This document shows positions 53,201 to 61,218 of a stretch of DNA of 64,000 bases, one piece after another. Position 1 is the first letter of the stretch, and every line of letters starts with the position of its first letter. The position numbers were made by a program, and so were the translations under genes. A model generated the notes under the pieces. That model was given only the letters and a program-made list of their open reading frames with translations. It was not told the DNA's origin and did no database searches. Source of the DNA: JAUMWX01 sp023394215 (lineage in GTDB: Bacteria; Bacillota; Clostridia; Tissierellales; Peptoniphilaceae); the NCBI GenBank assembly GCA_050313995.1, contig JBNPMM010000004.1; one strand, written 5' to 3'.

Positions 53201-53229
53201 TTGACAACTACTTTTGAAAATGTTATCAT
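53201..53229 (+). promoter_or_regulatory. Consensus promoter ahead of a decayed gene
   Basis: TTGACA (53201-53206), an exact 17-base spacer, and TGT-TATCAT (-10 at 53224-53229). This is one of the best promoters in the window. It now reads into a pseudogene and possibly the hypothetical gene at 53680. Confidence 0.65.
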
Positions 53230-53300
53230 AAACTCGTAAGAGTGTAGATAAATCATAAAAAAGACTAACTATTAAAAGTCAAGAGGTAAAACAAAAAAAT

Positions 53301-53340
53301 AAAGATTGATATTGATAAAAAAAGATTGATATTGATAAAA
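53301..53340. repeat. Exact 20-bp tandem duplication
   Basis: The 20-mer AAAGATTGATATTGATAAAA occurs twice in direct tandem (53301-53320 and 53321-53340) in the leader between the promoter and the pseudogene start. Confidence 0.9.
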
Positions 53341-53357
53341 AGTGAATAAAAATAAGC

Positions 53358-53636
53358 ATGAAAAAATACTTTAAACTTTAAGATTTTAAAAATAGGGTTT
53401 GTAAATTTAATTCTACCTTTAGGTATAGCAGTTAAGTGGGCAACAGGAGATAGCGTTAATATACCAGGCGGAGGTTACTATAAAGTACAATATAGAATAA
53501 CCTATAAAGTAAGAAAATATATTATATATAAAAAGTCTGGGTTAACGATTTTGTAGGTTATACATGGAAGTATTGGACCGATGGATCGCAAAAATCTATT
53601 TATACGCATGATTTTTTAGTAAAAAAAATGCGATAA
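53358..53636 (+). pseudogene. Decayed small secreted protein gene (two frameshifts)
   Basis: An ATG at 53358 opens MKKYFKL and stops at once. The next frame continues as a hydrophobic signal-like stretch (KILKIGFVNLILPLGIAVKW), then a Tyr/Gly-rich part (SVNIPGGGYYKVQYRITYKV). That stops at 53549. A third frame then gives VNDFVGYTWKYWTDGSQKS and ends at 53636. Together they look like one exported protein of about 90 residues broken by two single-base changes. It has a loose likeness to lactococcin-972-type bacteriocin precursors, which I cannot confirm. Confidence 0.55.
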
Positions 53637-53679
53637 TAGGCAGATTTTATAAACATAGACATTGGTATTGGAAATTTTT

Positions 53680-54123
53680 ATGAATAAGAAACATTTTTTT
53701 CTCGCATTAGTTATTTTAGGAGTATTTTCATTTATTATTATAAAATATATAGATTTAGGAAATAAGCTTGCCAACTATAAAAAGGATATAGTGGGTTCAT
53801 ATTCTAATGCACCACAATTCAAGGATAAAGGCTATATTGAATTTGACCGATATAATAAGGAAGCTCTACATTTTTCTTTTGATCCGGGATACAATTATTC
53901 CATTTATAAAGCATCAAAATTTATTGATGAAGGAACTTACTCTAAAATATCTGAATATGTGTTTGAATTAAAGAGTAAGTCAGGAAAAACTTATAACGTT
54001 GTTAAAGGAATTGTGGATGATATAGAGGGAATATATTATTATGATGAAGATTTAAAAGCCATCATTGCTTTGCGAAGAGTATCGGATGTGGCGATCGGTT
54101 TTGAAATTGATGATGAGGAATAG
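53680..54123 (+). CDS. Hypothetical membrane-anchored protein
   Basis: A 147-residue protein with one N-terminal membrane segment (about 5-22) and a soluble beta-type domain with KDIVGSYSNAPQFKDKGYIE and a C-terminal acidic tail. The ribosome binding site is poor (TGGAAATTTTT), which lowers certainty. The start is the ATG at 53680 instead of upstream TTG codons. It follows a decayed secreted-protein gene, so an immunity-type role is possible but unproven. No family recognised. Confidence 0.6.
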   Translation: MNKKHFFLALVILGVFSFIIIKYIDLGNKLANYKKDIVGSYSNAPQFKDKGYIEFDRYNKEALHFSFDPGYNYSIYKASKFIDEGTYSKISEYVFELKSKSGKTYNVVKGIVDDIEGIYYYDEDLKAIIALRRVSDVAIGFEIDDEE

Positions 54124-54142
54124 AATTTATAAAAAGAATACT

Positions 54143-54174
54143 ATATAAAAAACGGCTTATTTACTCAGTTAAGG
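54143..54174. terminator. Left arm of a terminator split by an insertion sequence
   Basis: AAAAAACGGCT near 54147-54157 is the exact complement of AGCCGTTTTTT near 55750-55760 on the other side of the IS element. The two form one bidirectional terminator for the gene at 53680 and nadK, now separated by about 1.6 kb. Confidence 0.6.
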
Positions 54175-54272
54175 TGACCCCAAAAAGTTGGACTTTATAC
54201 CAGAGACATTTAGAAATATTTGTTTCTGGTTTTTTACGTCCTACATATTTCCCTTATGGGAAATTGCAGCTA

Positions 54273-55226
54273 TCATGCATTTAATTTTCTATATTCAACC
54301 GGACTTAAATATCCAAGTTTTGCCTTTATTCTATCTTCGTTATAGTATTTTATATATTCTTCTATTGTGTTTTTAAGCTCATTAAAAGATTTAAATGTAT
54401 TGCCATAGTAAATTTCTTGTTTTAATATTCCAAAGAAATTCTCCATTGGAGAGTTATCTAAACAATTTCCTTTTCTTGACATACTTTGTGTTATTCTACT
54501 ATTTTTTAATCTTGATGTATATTGTTTTAACTGATATGCCCAACCTTGATCTGAATGAAAGATTCTCTTGAACTTGCAATCAGAAGTCTTTAATATTGCT
54601 TCTTCAAGTGGAGTTATTATCGCATCTAAAGTCGGTGAGCCTGTTATTGAATAACTAATTATTTCACTGTTATACATGTCCAAAAATGGATTAAGATAAA
54701 GCTTTTTAACTTGCACATTACCGGATTTATCAGATTCATAATATTTAAATTCACTAGTATCTGTAGTTATTTTTTGATGAACTATGCAGGTGTTAAATCT
54801 TCTCTTTATTTTATTTGCTGTTACTTTACCAATTGTACCTTTGTATGAGTTATATTTTCTTGATTTACGTTTGAAACTTGTTACTTGAAGCTTTAATTTT
54901 TGCACAAGTCTTTGTACTTTCTTCTTGTTTATTAAAACTCCAAGCCTTCTAAGCATTGCATGTATTCTTCTATATCCGTAGTTTGGATTGTCTTCTCTAA
55001 TTTCTTTCATTTGATCTTCTAAAGATTTATCTTTATCGATTCTATCGAATCTTTTTTGCCAATACATATATGTTGACTTGGGAAAATCACAATACTTAAG
55101 CAAATCTTTTAATGGATATTTTTCTCTCAATGAGTGAATTATTTTAGCCGCTTTTTCATTTTTCGATCTTCCTCGTCCTCTAATTCCATCTTTTTTTTTA
55201 AGAAATCTATCTCCATTTGAGCCCAA
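54273..55226 (-). CDS. IS3-family transposase OrfB (DDE integrase domain)
   Basis: Catalytic part of the transposase, up to 317 residues, most likely made as a fusion with OrfA by -1 frameshifting at the nine-A run. An HTH_21-like segment (EDNPNYGYRRIHAMLRRLG) precedes the integrase core. The catalytic triad is visible: Asp in KITTDTSEFKY, Asp in IFHSDQGWAYQ, Glu in SPMENFFGILKQE. No frame damage is seen, so the element may be active. Confidence 0.92.
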   Translation of the reverse strand: MGSNGDRFLKKKDGIRGRGRSKNEKAAKIIHSLREKYPLKDLLKYCDFPKSTYMYWQKRFDRIDKDKSLEDQMKEIREDNPNYGYRRIHAMLRRLGVLINKKKVQRLVQKLKLQVTSFKRKSRKYNSYKGTIGKVTANKIKRRFNTCIVHQKITTDTSEFKYYESDKSGNVQVKKLYLNPFLDMYNSEIISYSITGSPTLDAIITPLEEAILKTSDCKFKRIFHSDQGWAYQLKQYTSRLKNSRITQSMSRKGNCLDNSPMENFFGILKQEIYYGNTFKSFNELKNTIEEYIKYYNEDRIKAKLGYLSPVEYRKLNA

Positions 55227-55684
55227 TAAAGCTCTTCCTTGAGCTTTTTAATCTCATCTATCTCTTCCTCAGAATATTCCCTTTTAATTTGCTTTTTAGG
55301 TGTTTTTTTATCTTTAGTCATACTTGAAGGTCTTCCCCTTTTTCTTAGTCTTAGCCCATCAAGCCCTTGATTTCTAAAATCATTTACCCATCTATTTATC
55401 ATTGCTGGATTATTGATTTTAAATTGATTAGCAAGTTCTTGATAGGACATTTCTCCTATTAAGTACAACTTTACTATATTATGCTTAAATTCAAAAGAGT
55501 AATTTTTATTTTTTCTTGAAACTTTTAATCCCTCATATCCTTGTGATTTATATGCATTAACCCATTTTCTAACAATTGACTCATTGCTTATGCCATATTT
55601 ATCAGCTAAATATATATATCCTCCTTCATTGTTCAAATATGCTTTTACTACTTTCATTTTTAATTTTGTACTATATTTTGACAT
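55139..55684 (-). CDS. IS3-family transposase OrfA (double helix-turn-helix)
   Basis: DNA-binding subunit of the transposase, 181 residues from the ATG at 55684 (GAGGAGG upstream). It has two helix-turn-helix units (about 10-55 and 65-110: ADKYGISNESIVRKWV and ANQFKINNPAMINRWV) and a coiled-coil tail, as in IS150 OrfA. A run of nine A residues on this strand (55191-55199) within DFLKKKME lies in the overlap with OrfB and is a good -1 frameshift site for making the OrfAB fusion. Confidence 0.92.
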   Translation of the reverse strand: MSKYSTKLKMKVVKAYLNNEGGYIYLADKYGISNESIVRKWVNAYKSQGYEGLKVSRKNKNYSFEFKHNIVKLYLIGEMSYQELANQFKINNPAMINRWVNDFRNQGLDGLRLRKRGRPSSMTKDKKTPKKQIKREYSEEEIDEIKKLKEELYWAQMEIDFLKKKMELEDEEDRKMKKRLK

Positions 55685-55789
55685 GAAAAAACTGACCTCC
55701 TCTAAGTTGATTTTTAGGTCCAACTTTTTGGGGTCAGTTCACAGTTGAATTAGCCGTTTTTTTATAAGTATTTTGCAATAGTTCTTAAT

Positions 55790-56587
55790 TTATATAAATT
55801 TTTCTCTTATATTTTTCCAATACCAATTTTCATCAATTACAAGTTTTCTTATATATCTATCGGACATGGAAATTTCTATATTTTTTATATCCTTAATATC
55901 TATTAAAATTCCGTCTATTGTTAGAGAAGACTTGTTTTTATCAGCTTGTTTTGAAATAAGTTTTAAGGTGCTTGTATTTGGAACTACAAAGCTCTTATCT
56001 AAAGATTTGTATATTTGTGATCTTATAGGTGCAAGTGGGGTGACTTGAAATCCGTCCAAGGATTGGTATAGGATTGCTCCTCCTGCTGAAAGGTTGTAGG
56101 CGGTGCTGCCGGCAGGGGTTGAAAATATTATTCCGTCACCTGCAAAACTTTGTAAGAGAAAGTCATTTACAAACAGGTCGAAATGTATTATTGAGGTGTA
56201 TTTGGCTTTAAATACAATTTCGTTTAGGGAAAGAAGGTTTTTATCTTCATCTTCGGTGCTGAGTTTACAGTTTAAAAGTTTAAGGTCTTGTAGGCTGTAT
56301 TTATTATTTTTTAAGTTCTCAAACAGGACGTCTATCGTATCTTCACCAATTTCCTGATAAAATCCGAGATGACCGGTATTTATGCCTACGAAGGGGATCG
56401 GAGAAAAATCCGATTTGTGAATGGCGTTCAGGAAAGTTCCGTCTCCACCTATGACAAGATTAAAGTCTGCATCTTTTCTAAATGTGGTTGAAAAAATAAA
56501 ATTTTCATCCTTTCTTGCAAGGATTTTTCTGCTTATTTCTATTGATTTAGGATAGTCGTTAAAAAATATATTAATTAATTTAGTCAT
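55790..56587 (-). CDS. nadK: NAD kinase
   Basis: Phosphorylates NAD+ to NADP+ in the cytoplasm. The protein is 265 residues. The catalytic motif LVIGGDGTFLNAIH and the NADKs' glycine-rich second motif FSTPAGSTAYNLSAGG are present, with GINTGHLGFYQE between them. It is transcribed divergently from the 6S RNA and ends near a terminator arm that an IS element has separated from its partner. Confidence 0.95.
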   Translation of the reverse strand: MTKLINIFFNDYPKSIEISRKILARKDENFIFSTTFRKDADFNLVIGGDGTFLNAIHKSDFSPIPFVGINTGHLGFYQEIGEDTIDVLFENLKNNKYSLQDLKLLNCKLSTEDEDKNLLSLNEIVFKAKYTSIIHFDLFVNDFLLQSFAGDGIIFSTPAGSTAYNLSAGGAILYQSLDGFQVTPLAPIRSQIYKSLDKSFVVPNTSTLKLISKQADKNKSSLTIDGILIDIKDIKNIEISMSDRYIRKLVIDENWYWKNIREKFI

Positions 56588-56623
56588 ATTGCCCCCTTAT
56601 ATGTTTAAATTATACATAATATA

Positions 56624-56632
56624 TGATATAAT
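56624..56632 (+). promoter_or_regulatory. Extended -10 promoter of the 6S RNA candidate
   Basis: TGA plus a perfect TATAAT (56627-56632), seven to eight bases before the start of the folded RNA. Confidence 0.6.
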
Positions 56633-56639
56633 TTCTATA

Positions 56640-56797
56640 TCCATAGTTGGACCGAACTAATTAACCTACACTATTTATAAGGGTATCCGGAGTTCTCTTG
56701 CCTATGTAAAGCCTTAAGTGGACTACAGAAGCAACAGACAGGTAACCCACCTTCAGTTATGAAGGTATAATTAGGGTCTTGCTATGGAGAATTTTTT
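56640..56797 (+). ncRNA. ssrS: Probable 6S RNA
   Basis: A ~158-base region with no reading frame folds into one long, interrupted closing stem: TCCATAG with CTATGGA, GACC with GGTC, and CTAATTA-ACC with GGT-A-TAATTAG. A central part contains AAGCCTTAA, ACAGGTAACCCACC and a local ACCTTC/GAAGGT hairpin. The rod shape with an internal bubble and the GCCTTAA element are typical of 6S RNA, which binds sigma-A RNA polymerase. An extended -10 promoter precedes it and T residues (56792-56797) follow. Assigned by eye only. Confidence 0.72.
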
Positions 56798-56807
56798 ATA
56801 TAGTTTA

Positions 56808-56816
56808 TGATACAAT
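56808..56816 (+). promoter_or_regulatory. Extended -10 promoter of the ytxH operon
   Basis: TGA-TACAAT (-10 at 56811-56816), 38 bases before the ytxH-like gene and just after the 6S RNA end. Confidence 0.5.
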
Positions 56817-56854
56817 AGTGTTGTAGAGAATATTTAAGCAATTAGGAGGAAGGG

Positions 56855-57250
56855 ATGTCAATAAGAGATTATTTTATTCAAAAGCAAAGAGAAAGTGAAA
56901 GAGCTAAAAAGCGTAATACAGCTAAAAAGGTTGGTTTAGGCCTTGTTTTAGGATCTATAGTGGGTTCTGCTGCCGGAATTTTATTTGCACCAAAGTCAGG
57001 TGAAGAAACAAGAAAAGATATAAGTGAAGCTGCCCAAAAAGCCGGTAAAGCTGTTGCTGAAAAGAGTAAGGAATTGAGTGCTGAAGTTTCTAAAAAATAT
57101 GAAGAAGCTGTGAGTAAAATAAACAGTTTCAAAGAAGAAAAACTTACAGATTTGCATTCTGTGACTGAAGAGATAGAAGAAGGCGTGGAAGAGGTTAAAG
57201 AAGTAGTAAAAGAAAAGGTAGAAGACGTTAAGGAAAAGTTGGAAAAATAA
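56855..57250 (+). CDS. YtxH-domain protein
   Basis: A 131-residue small membrane protein. A basic N-terminus precedes one glycine-rich membrane segment (about 25-45: GLVLGSIVGSAAGILFAPKS, the YtxH signature), then a long Ala/Glu/Lys-rich helix. YtxH proteins are general-stress proteins of the Firmicute envelope with unclear function. AGGAGG precedes the ATG. It lies 19 bases before a DUF948 gene, the usual partner. Confidence 0.9.
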   Translation: MSIRDYFIQKQRESERAKKRNTAKKVGLGLVLGSIVGSAAGILFAPKSGEETRKDISEAAQKAGKAVAEKSKELSAEVSKKYEEAVSKINSFKEEKLTDLHSVTEEIEEGVEEVKEVVKEKVEDVKEKLEK

Positions 57251-57269
57251 GCGGTAGTCGGAGGACAAT

Positions 57270-57743
57270 ATGTTGGCACTTTCCAGTGGAGCGATAAATG
57301 TATCATTCACCTTGGGTGAATTATTGATTTTTGTATTACTTGTAGTAGCTATTGTGGCCTTGATTTATCTGATTAAAATCTTAATGTCATTTTCCAAAAT
57401 TGCAGGCAGTTTAAATGTACTTTTGAATGACAATAAATCACAAATAGATGAAGTAATAAAGAAATTACCGGAAATAGCGGAGTCTACTAACAGTATTTTG
57501 AAAAATTCCGATGAACTTGTTAGTGAAATAAAGCCGAGTCTTGTTGATACGGTTGATAATGTAAGTAAGATCAGTGACAGTGTTTCAAAGGTGAGTTCCG
57601 ATGTTTCGGATGCGGTTGAATTTATAGGTTTTGCAGCGGTTGATGCTGTTGATAATGTTACTTCCAAATTTAACGGCATTTCAGGTTATATTTCTTCTAT
57701 TCAAAACATAATAGAAACTTTAAAAAAATATTTGAAAAAATAA
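57270..57743 (+). CDS. DUF948 family membrane protein
   Basis: A 157-residue protein with one N-terminal membrane segment (about 13-38) and a long amphipathic helical region with heptad-like Ile/Leu/Val spacing, as in DUF948 proteins. It follows the YtxH-like gene, and a lipoprotein gene follows after ten bases, so the three form one envelope operon. The function of the family is not established. Confidence 0.85.
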   Translation: MLALSSGAINVSFTLGELLIFVLLVVAIVALIYLIKILMSFSKIAGSLNVLLNDNKSQIDEVIKKLPEIAESTNSILKNSDELVSEIKPSLVDTVDNVSKISDSVSKVSSDVSDAVEFIGFAAVDAVDNVTSKFNGISGYISSIQNIIETLKKYLKK

Positions 57744-57753
57744 AGGAGTAGGT

Positions 57754-58428
57754 ATGAAGGTAAAAAAATTGTTGGCGGTATTTTTAGTTGCCGCTTTTGT
57801 GCTTGTAGGATGCGGTGGGGGTTCTAAAAATCCTGCAGAAGCGAGTTTTGATAAGTTCTTTACAGCCCTTAAAAATTTGGATTACAAGACTATAAATGAA
57901 TTAGTCCTTTCAGGAGAAAAGGCTGATGAAGGTTCCTTGAAAGAAATGGAAAAACAAATAAATGAGCTTACAAGTGCTGATAAGGATATTTTAAACAAAG
58001 TTAAGAACTTGGTAAAGGATAATTCTTATAAAATTAATTCTTCCAAACAGGAAGGAGATAATTATATTTTGGATGTAAGTATAAAGGCCAAGGATTTCTC
58101 CACTAAACTTGAAGATGCTTTTGCAAAAGTTATGGCTTCAATGAGCAAGCTTATGGTGAATCCTAATGCAACTGAAGAAGAAAGCAAGAAGGCTAGCATG
58201 GAAATGATATCTTCTATTTTTGATACTTTTTCAGAAGCAAAGGATTTTGTTGAAACAAAGGTTAATATAACTATGAAGAAGGAAGGCGATGCTTATAAGG
58301 TTGATTTAAGCAACGAAGAAAATGCTTTGAGTTTCTTTAAAGCATATATGCCTAATTTTATAGATAAGCTTCAAGAAATGATGAAGGGATTAGGTGGCGG
58401 TTTACAAAATTTAAACCCAACTAAATAG
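57754..58428 (+). CDS. Lipoprotein of unknown function
   Basis: A 224-residue exported lipoprotein with lipobox LVGC and the lipidated Cys20 after a 19-residue signal peptide. The mature part (ASFDKFFTALKNLDYKTINE, then DAYKVDLSNEENALSFFKAY) has the helix-plus-beta pattern of DUF4878/DUF5105-like NTF2-fold lipoproteins. That assignment is tentative. It is the last gene of the YtxH-DUF948 operon, with a terminator behind. Confidence 0.85.
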   Translation: MKVKKLLAVFLVAAFVLVGCGGGSKNPAEASFDKFFTALKNLDYKTINELVLSGEKADEGSLKEMEKQINELTSADKDILNKVKNLVKDNSYKINSSKQEGDNYILDVSIKAKDFSTKLEDAFAKVMASMSKLMVNPNATEEESKKASMEMISSIFDTFSEAKDFVETKVNITMKKEGDAYKVDLSNEENALSFFKAYMPNFIDKLQEMMKGLGGGLQNLNPTK

Positions 58429-58433
58429 ATTAA

Positions 58434-58477
58434 AAATATAGCAATTTATAGGCCAATCCTATAGGTTGCTATTTTTA
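58434..58477 (+). terminator. Rho-independent terminator of the ytxH operon
   Basis: Nested stem: ATAGCAA / TTGCTAT outside and TATAGG / CCTATA inside, followed by T residues. Confidence 0.85.
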
Positions 58478-58496
58478 CATATAATAAGGTGAAATT

Positions 58497-59477
58497 ATGG
58501 AATTAAAGAATTATTTAACGGATATAGATGGAATAAAGGTTGGACATGCCGGCTCCGAAGAAGGAGCGACAGGAGTAACTGTCATATTTTCTGAAGAGGC
58601 AATGACAGGAGGTGTTGACGTTAGAGGATCGGCACCCGGTACGAGGGAGACGGATTTATTTAAGAGTGAGAAGACGGTTGACAGGGTAAATGCCATAGTT
58701 TTATCGGGCGGCTCAGCATATGGACTTGCTGCATCAAGCGGGGTAATGAAGTACCTGGAAGAACATGATATCGGATTTGATACTCCTTTTGGAAAAGTTC
58801 CCATAGTAAGTCAGGCGGTAATATATGACTTAAATATAGGCGACAGAAGGGTGAGACCGGACGCAAAAATGGGCTATGAAGCTTGTATGAATGCCTCAGT
58901 TGAGGAAAAATCCAGAGGCAATATCGGGGCAGGTTCAGGAGCCTGTATATCAAAAACATTGGGTTTTGATAAGGCGATAAAATCCGGACTCGGTGCAAAA
59001 ACCTTGTTTTTTGGAGATCTTAAGGTATCAGCTCTTGTTTGTCTAAATGCCTTTGGTGATATCTATGACGGAAATAAGCAGGTAAGCGGACCCTATGATA
59101 GAAGGGAAGGCAAAATGTACAAGGCAATGGATGCTCTTAAATTGTCAAATATAGGTTTTTCAAATACAAATACGACTATAGGTGTGATTGCCACAAATGC
59201 CGACTTGACTAAATCCATGGCAAATAAATTGGCCCAGGTCGGGCATAATGCTTATGCAAGAAAGATTTTTCCGGTACATACAATGTCCGATGGAGATACA
59301 ATTTTTGCCTTGTCCACCAATAAGGTTAAAAATATAAATTTCGATCTTGTTTTGAGCCTGGGGGTCATGGCTATGGAAGAGGCTATACTTGATGCAGTAA
59401 AATCGGCAGAGTCGGCTTTCGGTTATATAAGCATAAGTGAAATTGAAGCGGCAAATCGACTAAATATTAGCTTGTAA
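58497..59477 (+). CDS. P1 family (DmpA/S58) peptidase
   Basis: A 326-residue self-cleaving Ntn-type hydrolase of the DmpA/BapA group, which releases N-terminal residues, sometimes D- or beta-amino acids. The signature is VLSGGSAYGLAASSGVM. The autocleavage site is likely GNIGAGSGAC with the Ser nucleophile where many members have GT. SALVCLNAFGDIYD supports the fold. AAGGTG precedes the ATG; the ribosome binding site is moderate. It stands alone between two terminators/promoters. Confidence 0.9.
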   Translation: MELKNYLTDIDGIKVGHAGSEEGATGVTVIFSEEAMTGGVDVRGSAPGTRETDLFKSEKTVDRVNAIVLSGGSAYGLAASSGVMKYLEEHDIGFDTPFGKVPIVSQAVIYDLNIGDRRVRPDAKMGYEACMNASVEEKSRGNIGAGSGACISKTLGFDKAIKSGLGAKTLFFGDLKVSALVCLNAFGDIYDGNKQVSGPYDRREGKMYKAMDALKLSNIGFSNTNTTIGVIATNADLTKSMANKLAQVGHNAYARKIFPVHTMSDGDTIFALSTNKVKNINFDLVLSLGVMAMEEAILDAVKSAESAFGYISISEIEAANRLNISL

Positions 59478-59603
59478 AGGACTCTTACTTGTGTTATACT
59501 AATTCAGTAAAAATATTATATTACACGCTTTTGGATTATTATATGTGTGCTCTTTTGAGTTTTATAATAGAAGAAGGCGGAAGTTAAAACACGGAGGGAC
59601 AAT

Positions 59604-60428
59604 ATGTCAGTTATTTCAATGAAAGCCTTATTAGAGGCAGGTGTTCATTTTGGACATCAAACAAGAAGATGGAACCCTAAGATGGCTAAGTTCATCTTCA
59701 CACAAAGAAACGGTATTTATATTATCGATTTACAAAAGACAGTAAGAAAGGTTGACGAAGCTTATAAGGCTATAAGAGATCTTTCAGGAGAAGACGGAGT
59801 AGTTTTATTTGTAGGTACTAAGAAACAAGCTCAAGATGCTATCGAAAGCGAAGCTAAGAGATGCGGTCAATATTTTGTTAACCAAAGATGGTTGGGCGGT
59901 ATGCTTACAAACTATGACACTATCAAGAAGTCTATCAATAGATTAAGAGAAATCGAAACTATGTCGGAAGACGGAACTTACGATTTACTACCTAAGAAAG
60001 AAGTTATCCAATTAGAAAAGGAACATGAAAAGTTGGAAAAATTCCTTGGCGGTATCAAGGATATGCCAAGAATTCCTGATGTTTTGTTCGTAGTTGATCC
60101 TAAGAAGGAATATATAGCTGTAAGCGAAGCTCATAAGCTTGGTATTCCTGTTGTAGGTATAGTTGATACTAACTGCGACCCTGATGAACTTGATTTTCCT
60201 ATTCCGGGAAATGATGATGCAATCAGAGCCGTAAAATTGATAACAGCTGCTATGGCGGATGCGGTTATAGAAGCAAGACAAGGTGAACAAAATGATCCTG
60301 AGCTTGCAGCAGTTGCAGTTACAGAAGAAACTGTGGAAGAGCTTGTTGAAGAAACTGTTGAACCTGTAGAAGTTACTGAAGAAGTATTAGCTGAAATTGT
60401 TGAAGAAATCGAATCAACTGAAGAATAA
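59604..60428 (+). CDS. rpsB: Ribosomal protein S2
   Basis: Component of the 30S subunit. The protein is 274 residues. It has the S2 signatures VISMKALLEAGVHFGHQTRR and PDVLFVVDPKKEYIAVSEA (quoted in part). The C-terminal 40 residues are a Glu/Val-rich tail (EETVEELVEETVEPVEVTEE), longer than in E. coli or B. subtilis. GGAGGG precedes the ATG. It heads rpsB-tsf-pyrH-frr-uppS-cdsA. The 126-base leader contains TGTGTTATACT as a likely extended -10 near 59495 and no riboswitch I recognise. Confidence 0.97.
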   Translation: MSVISMKALLEAGVHFGHQTRRWNPKMAKFIFTQRNGIYIIDLQKTVRKVDEAYKAIRDLSGEDGVVLFVGTKKQAQDAIESEAKRCGQYFVNQRWLGGMLTNYDTIKKSINRLREIETMSEDGTYDLLPKKEVIQLEKEHEKLEKFLGGIKDMPRIPDVLFVVDPKKEYIAVSEAHKLGIPVVGIVDTNCDPDELDFPIPGNDDAIRAVKLITAAMADAVIEARQGEQNDPELAAVAVTEETVEELVEETVEPVEVTEEVLAEIVEEIESTEE

Positions 60429-60439
60429 TAAGAAAAGTT

Positions 60440-60471
60440 GTAGGAAGTAGTTGATTCTGCTTCCTACTTTT
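60440..60471 (+). terminator. Intercistronic hairpin with T run between rpsB and tsf
   Basis: GTAGGAAG (60440-60447) pairs with CTTCCTAC (60460-60467), then four T residues. It is short, so probably a partial terminator that lets some transcription reach tsf. Confidence 0.65.
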
Positions 60472-60491
60472 AAAGAATAAGGGAGGATATC

Positions 60492-61160
60492 ATGGCAATA
60501 AGTGCAAGTCAAGTTAAAGAACTTAGAGAAATCAGCGGTGCTGGTATGATGGACTGTAAAAAGGCATTGGAAGCAACCGACGGTAACATGGAAAAAGCGA
60601 TTGAATACTTAAGAGAACAAGGGTTGGCAAAGACTGCTAAAAAGGCGGGAAGAATCACTGCTGAAGGTCTTGTTGATTCATATATACACGGCGGAAGAAT
60701 CGGAGCTATCGTTGAAGTTAACTCTGAAACGGATTTCGTTGCTAAAAATGAAGAATTTAAATCTTTTGTTAAGGATATTTGTATGCAAGTTGCCGCATCA
60801 AGTCCTAAGTATGTTTCAAGAGAAGACGTTCCTGCTGAACAAGTTGAACATGAAAGAGAAATATTATTGGCACAAGCTTTAAATGAAGCTGACAGCAAGA
60901 TGCCTGAAGATAAAAAGAAAATGATAGCTGAAAAGAAGGTAGAAGGAAGACTTTCTAAATTTTATTCAGAAATTTGTTTATTGGATCAACCTTTTATTAA
61001 AGACCCTGATCAAACAGTTGAAAAGGTATTGAAAAATCTTATAGCTAAGATAGGTGAGAATATCGTTATCAGAAGATTCCAAAGATTCGAAGTTGGTGAA
61101 GGTTTGGAAAAGAAGAATGAGGATTTTGCAGCTGAAGTAGCGAGTCAAATGAATTTATAA
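60492..61160 (+). CDS. tsf: Elongation factor Ts
   Basis: Nucleotide exchange factor for EF-Tu. The protein is 222 residues, close to the length of short Firmicute forms. An N-terminal UBA-like domain (VKELREISGAGMMDCKKALE) carries the TDNMEKAI-like TDGNMEKAIEYLREQG, followed by GRIGAIVEVNSETDFVAKNE. Downstream of rpsB by 63 bases with a partial terminator between, and GGGAGG before the ATG. Confidence 0.97.
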   Translation: MAISASQVKELREISGAGMMDCKKALEATDGNMEKAIEYLREQGLAKTAKKAGRITAEGLVDSYIHGGRIGAIVEVNSETDFVAKNEEFKSFVKDICMQVAASSPKYVSREDVPAEQVEHEREILLAQALNEADSKMPEDKKKMIAEKKVEGRLSKFYSEICLLDQPFIKDPDQTVEKVLKNLIAKIGENIVIRRFQRFEVGEGLEKKNEDFAAEVASQMNL

Positions 61161-61173
61161 TTTAAAATAAGAT

Positions 61174-61200
61174 AAAGAGAACATTTTATGTTCTCTTTTA
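61174..61200 (+). terminator. Intercistronic hairpin with T run between tsf and pyrH
   Basis: AGAGAACAT pairs with ATGTTCTCT (61175-61196) and is followed by four T residues. It may reduce expression of pyrH, frr, uppS and cdsA relative to tsf. Confidence 0.75.
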
Positions 61201-61218
61201 TACTATATGGAGACTGAT

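Larger units (their letters stand above)
54175..55736 (-). mobile_element. IS3-family insertion sequence (IS150-like group), apparently complete
   Basis: Perfect 19-base terminal inverted repeats, TGACCCCAAAAAGTTGGAC at 54175-54193 and its complement at 55718-55736, bound a 1562-base element. It carries two overlapping minus-strand frames of the IS3 type, with intact HTH and DDE residues and a nine-A slippery run. The ends have the TG...CA form usual for IS3. I could not define a clean target duplication next to the ends. Confidence 0.93.

Noticed and set aside
53358..53636. Firm assignment of the decayed secreted gene as a lactococcin-972 bacteriocin
   Set aside because: The GGG/Tyr/Trp-rich pattern is only loosely similar, and the order of conserved residues does not match well. 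It is kept as an unassigned pseudogene.
54171..55739. Three-base GTT target duplication of the IS element
   Set aside because: GTT follows the right end, but on the left it sits four bases away from the inverted repeat, so it fits only if the element ends are redefined. I do not claim it.
59478..59603. Ribosomal protein leader RNA upstream of rpsB
   Set aside because: The leader has some self-complementary pieces but no structure I can match to a known S2 leader.
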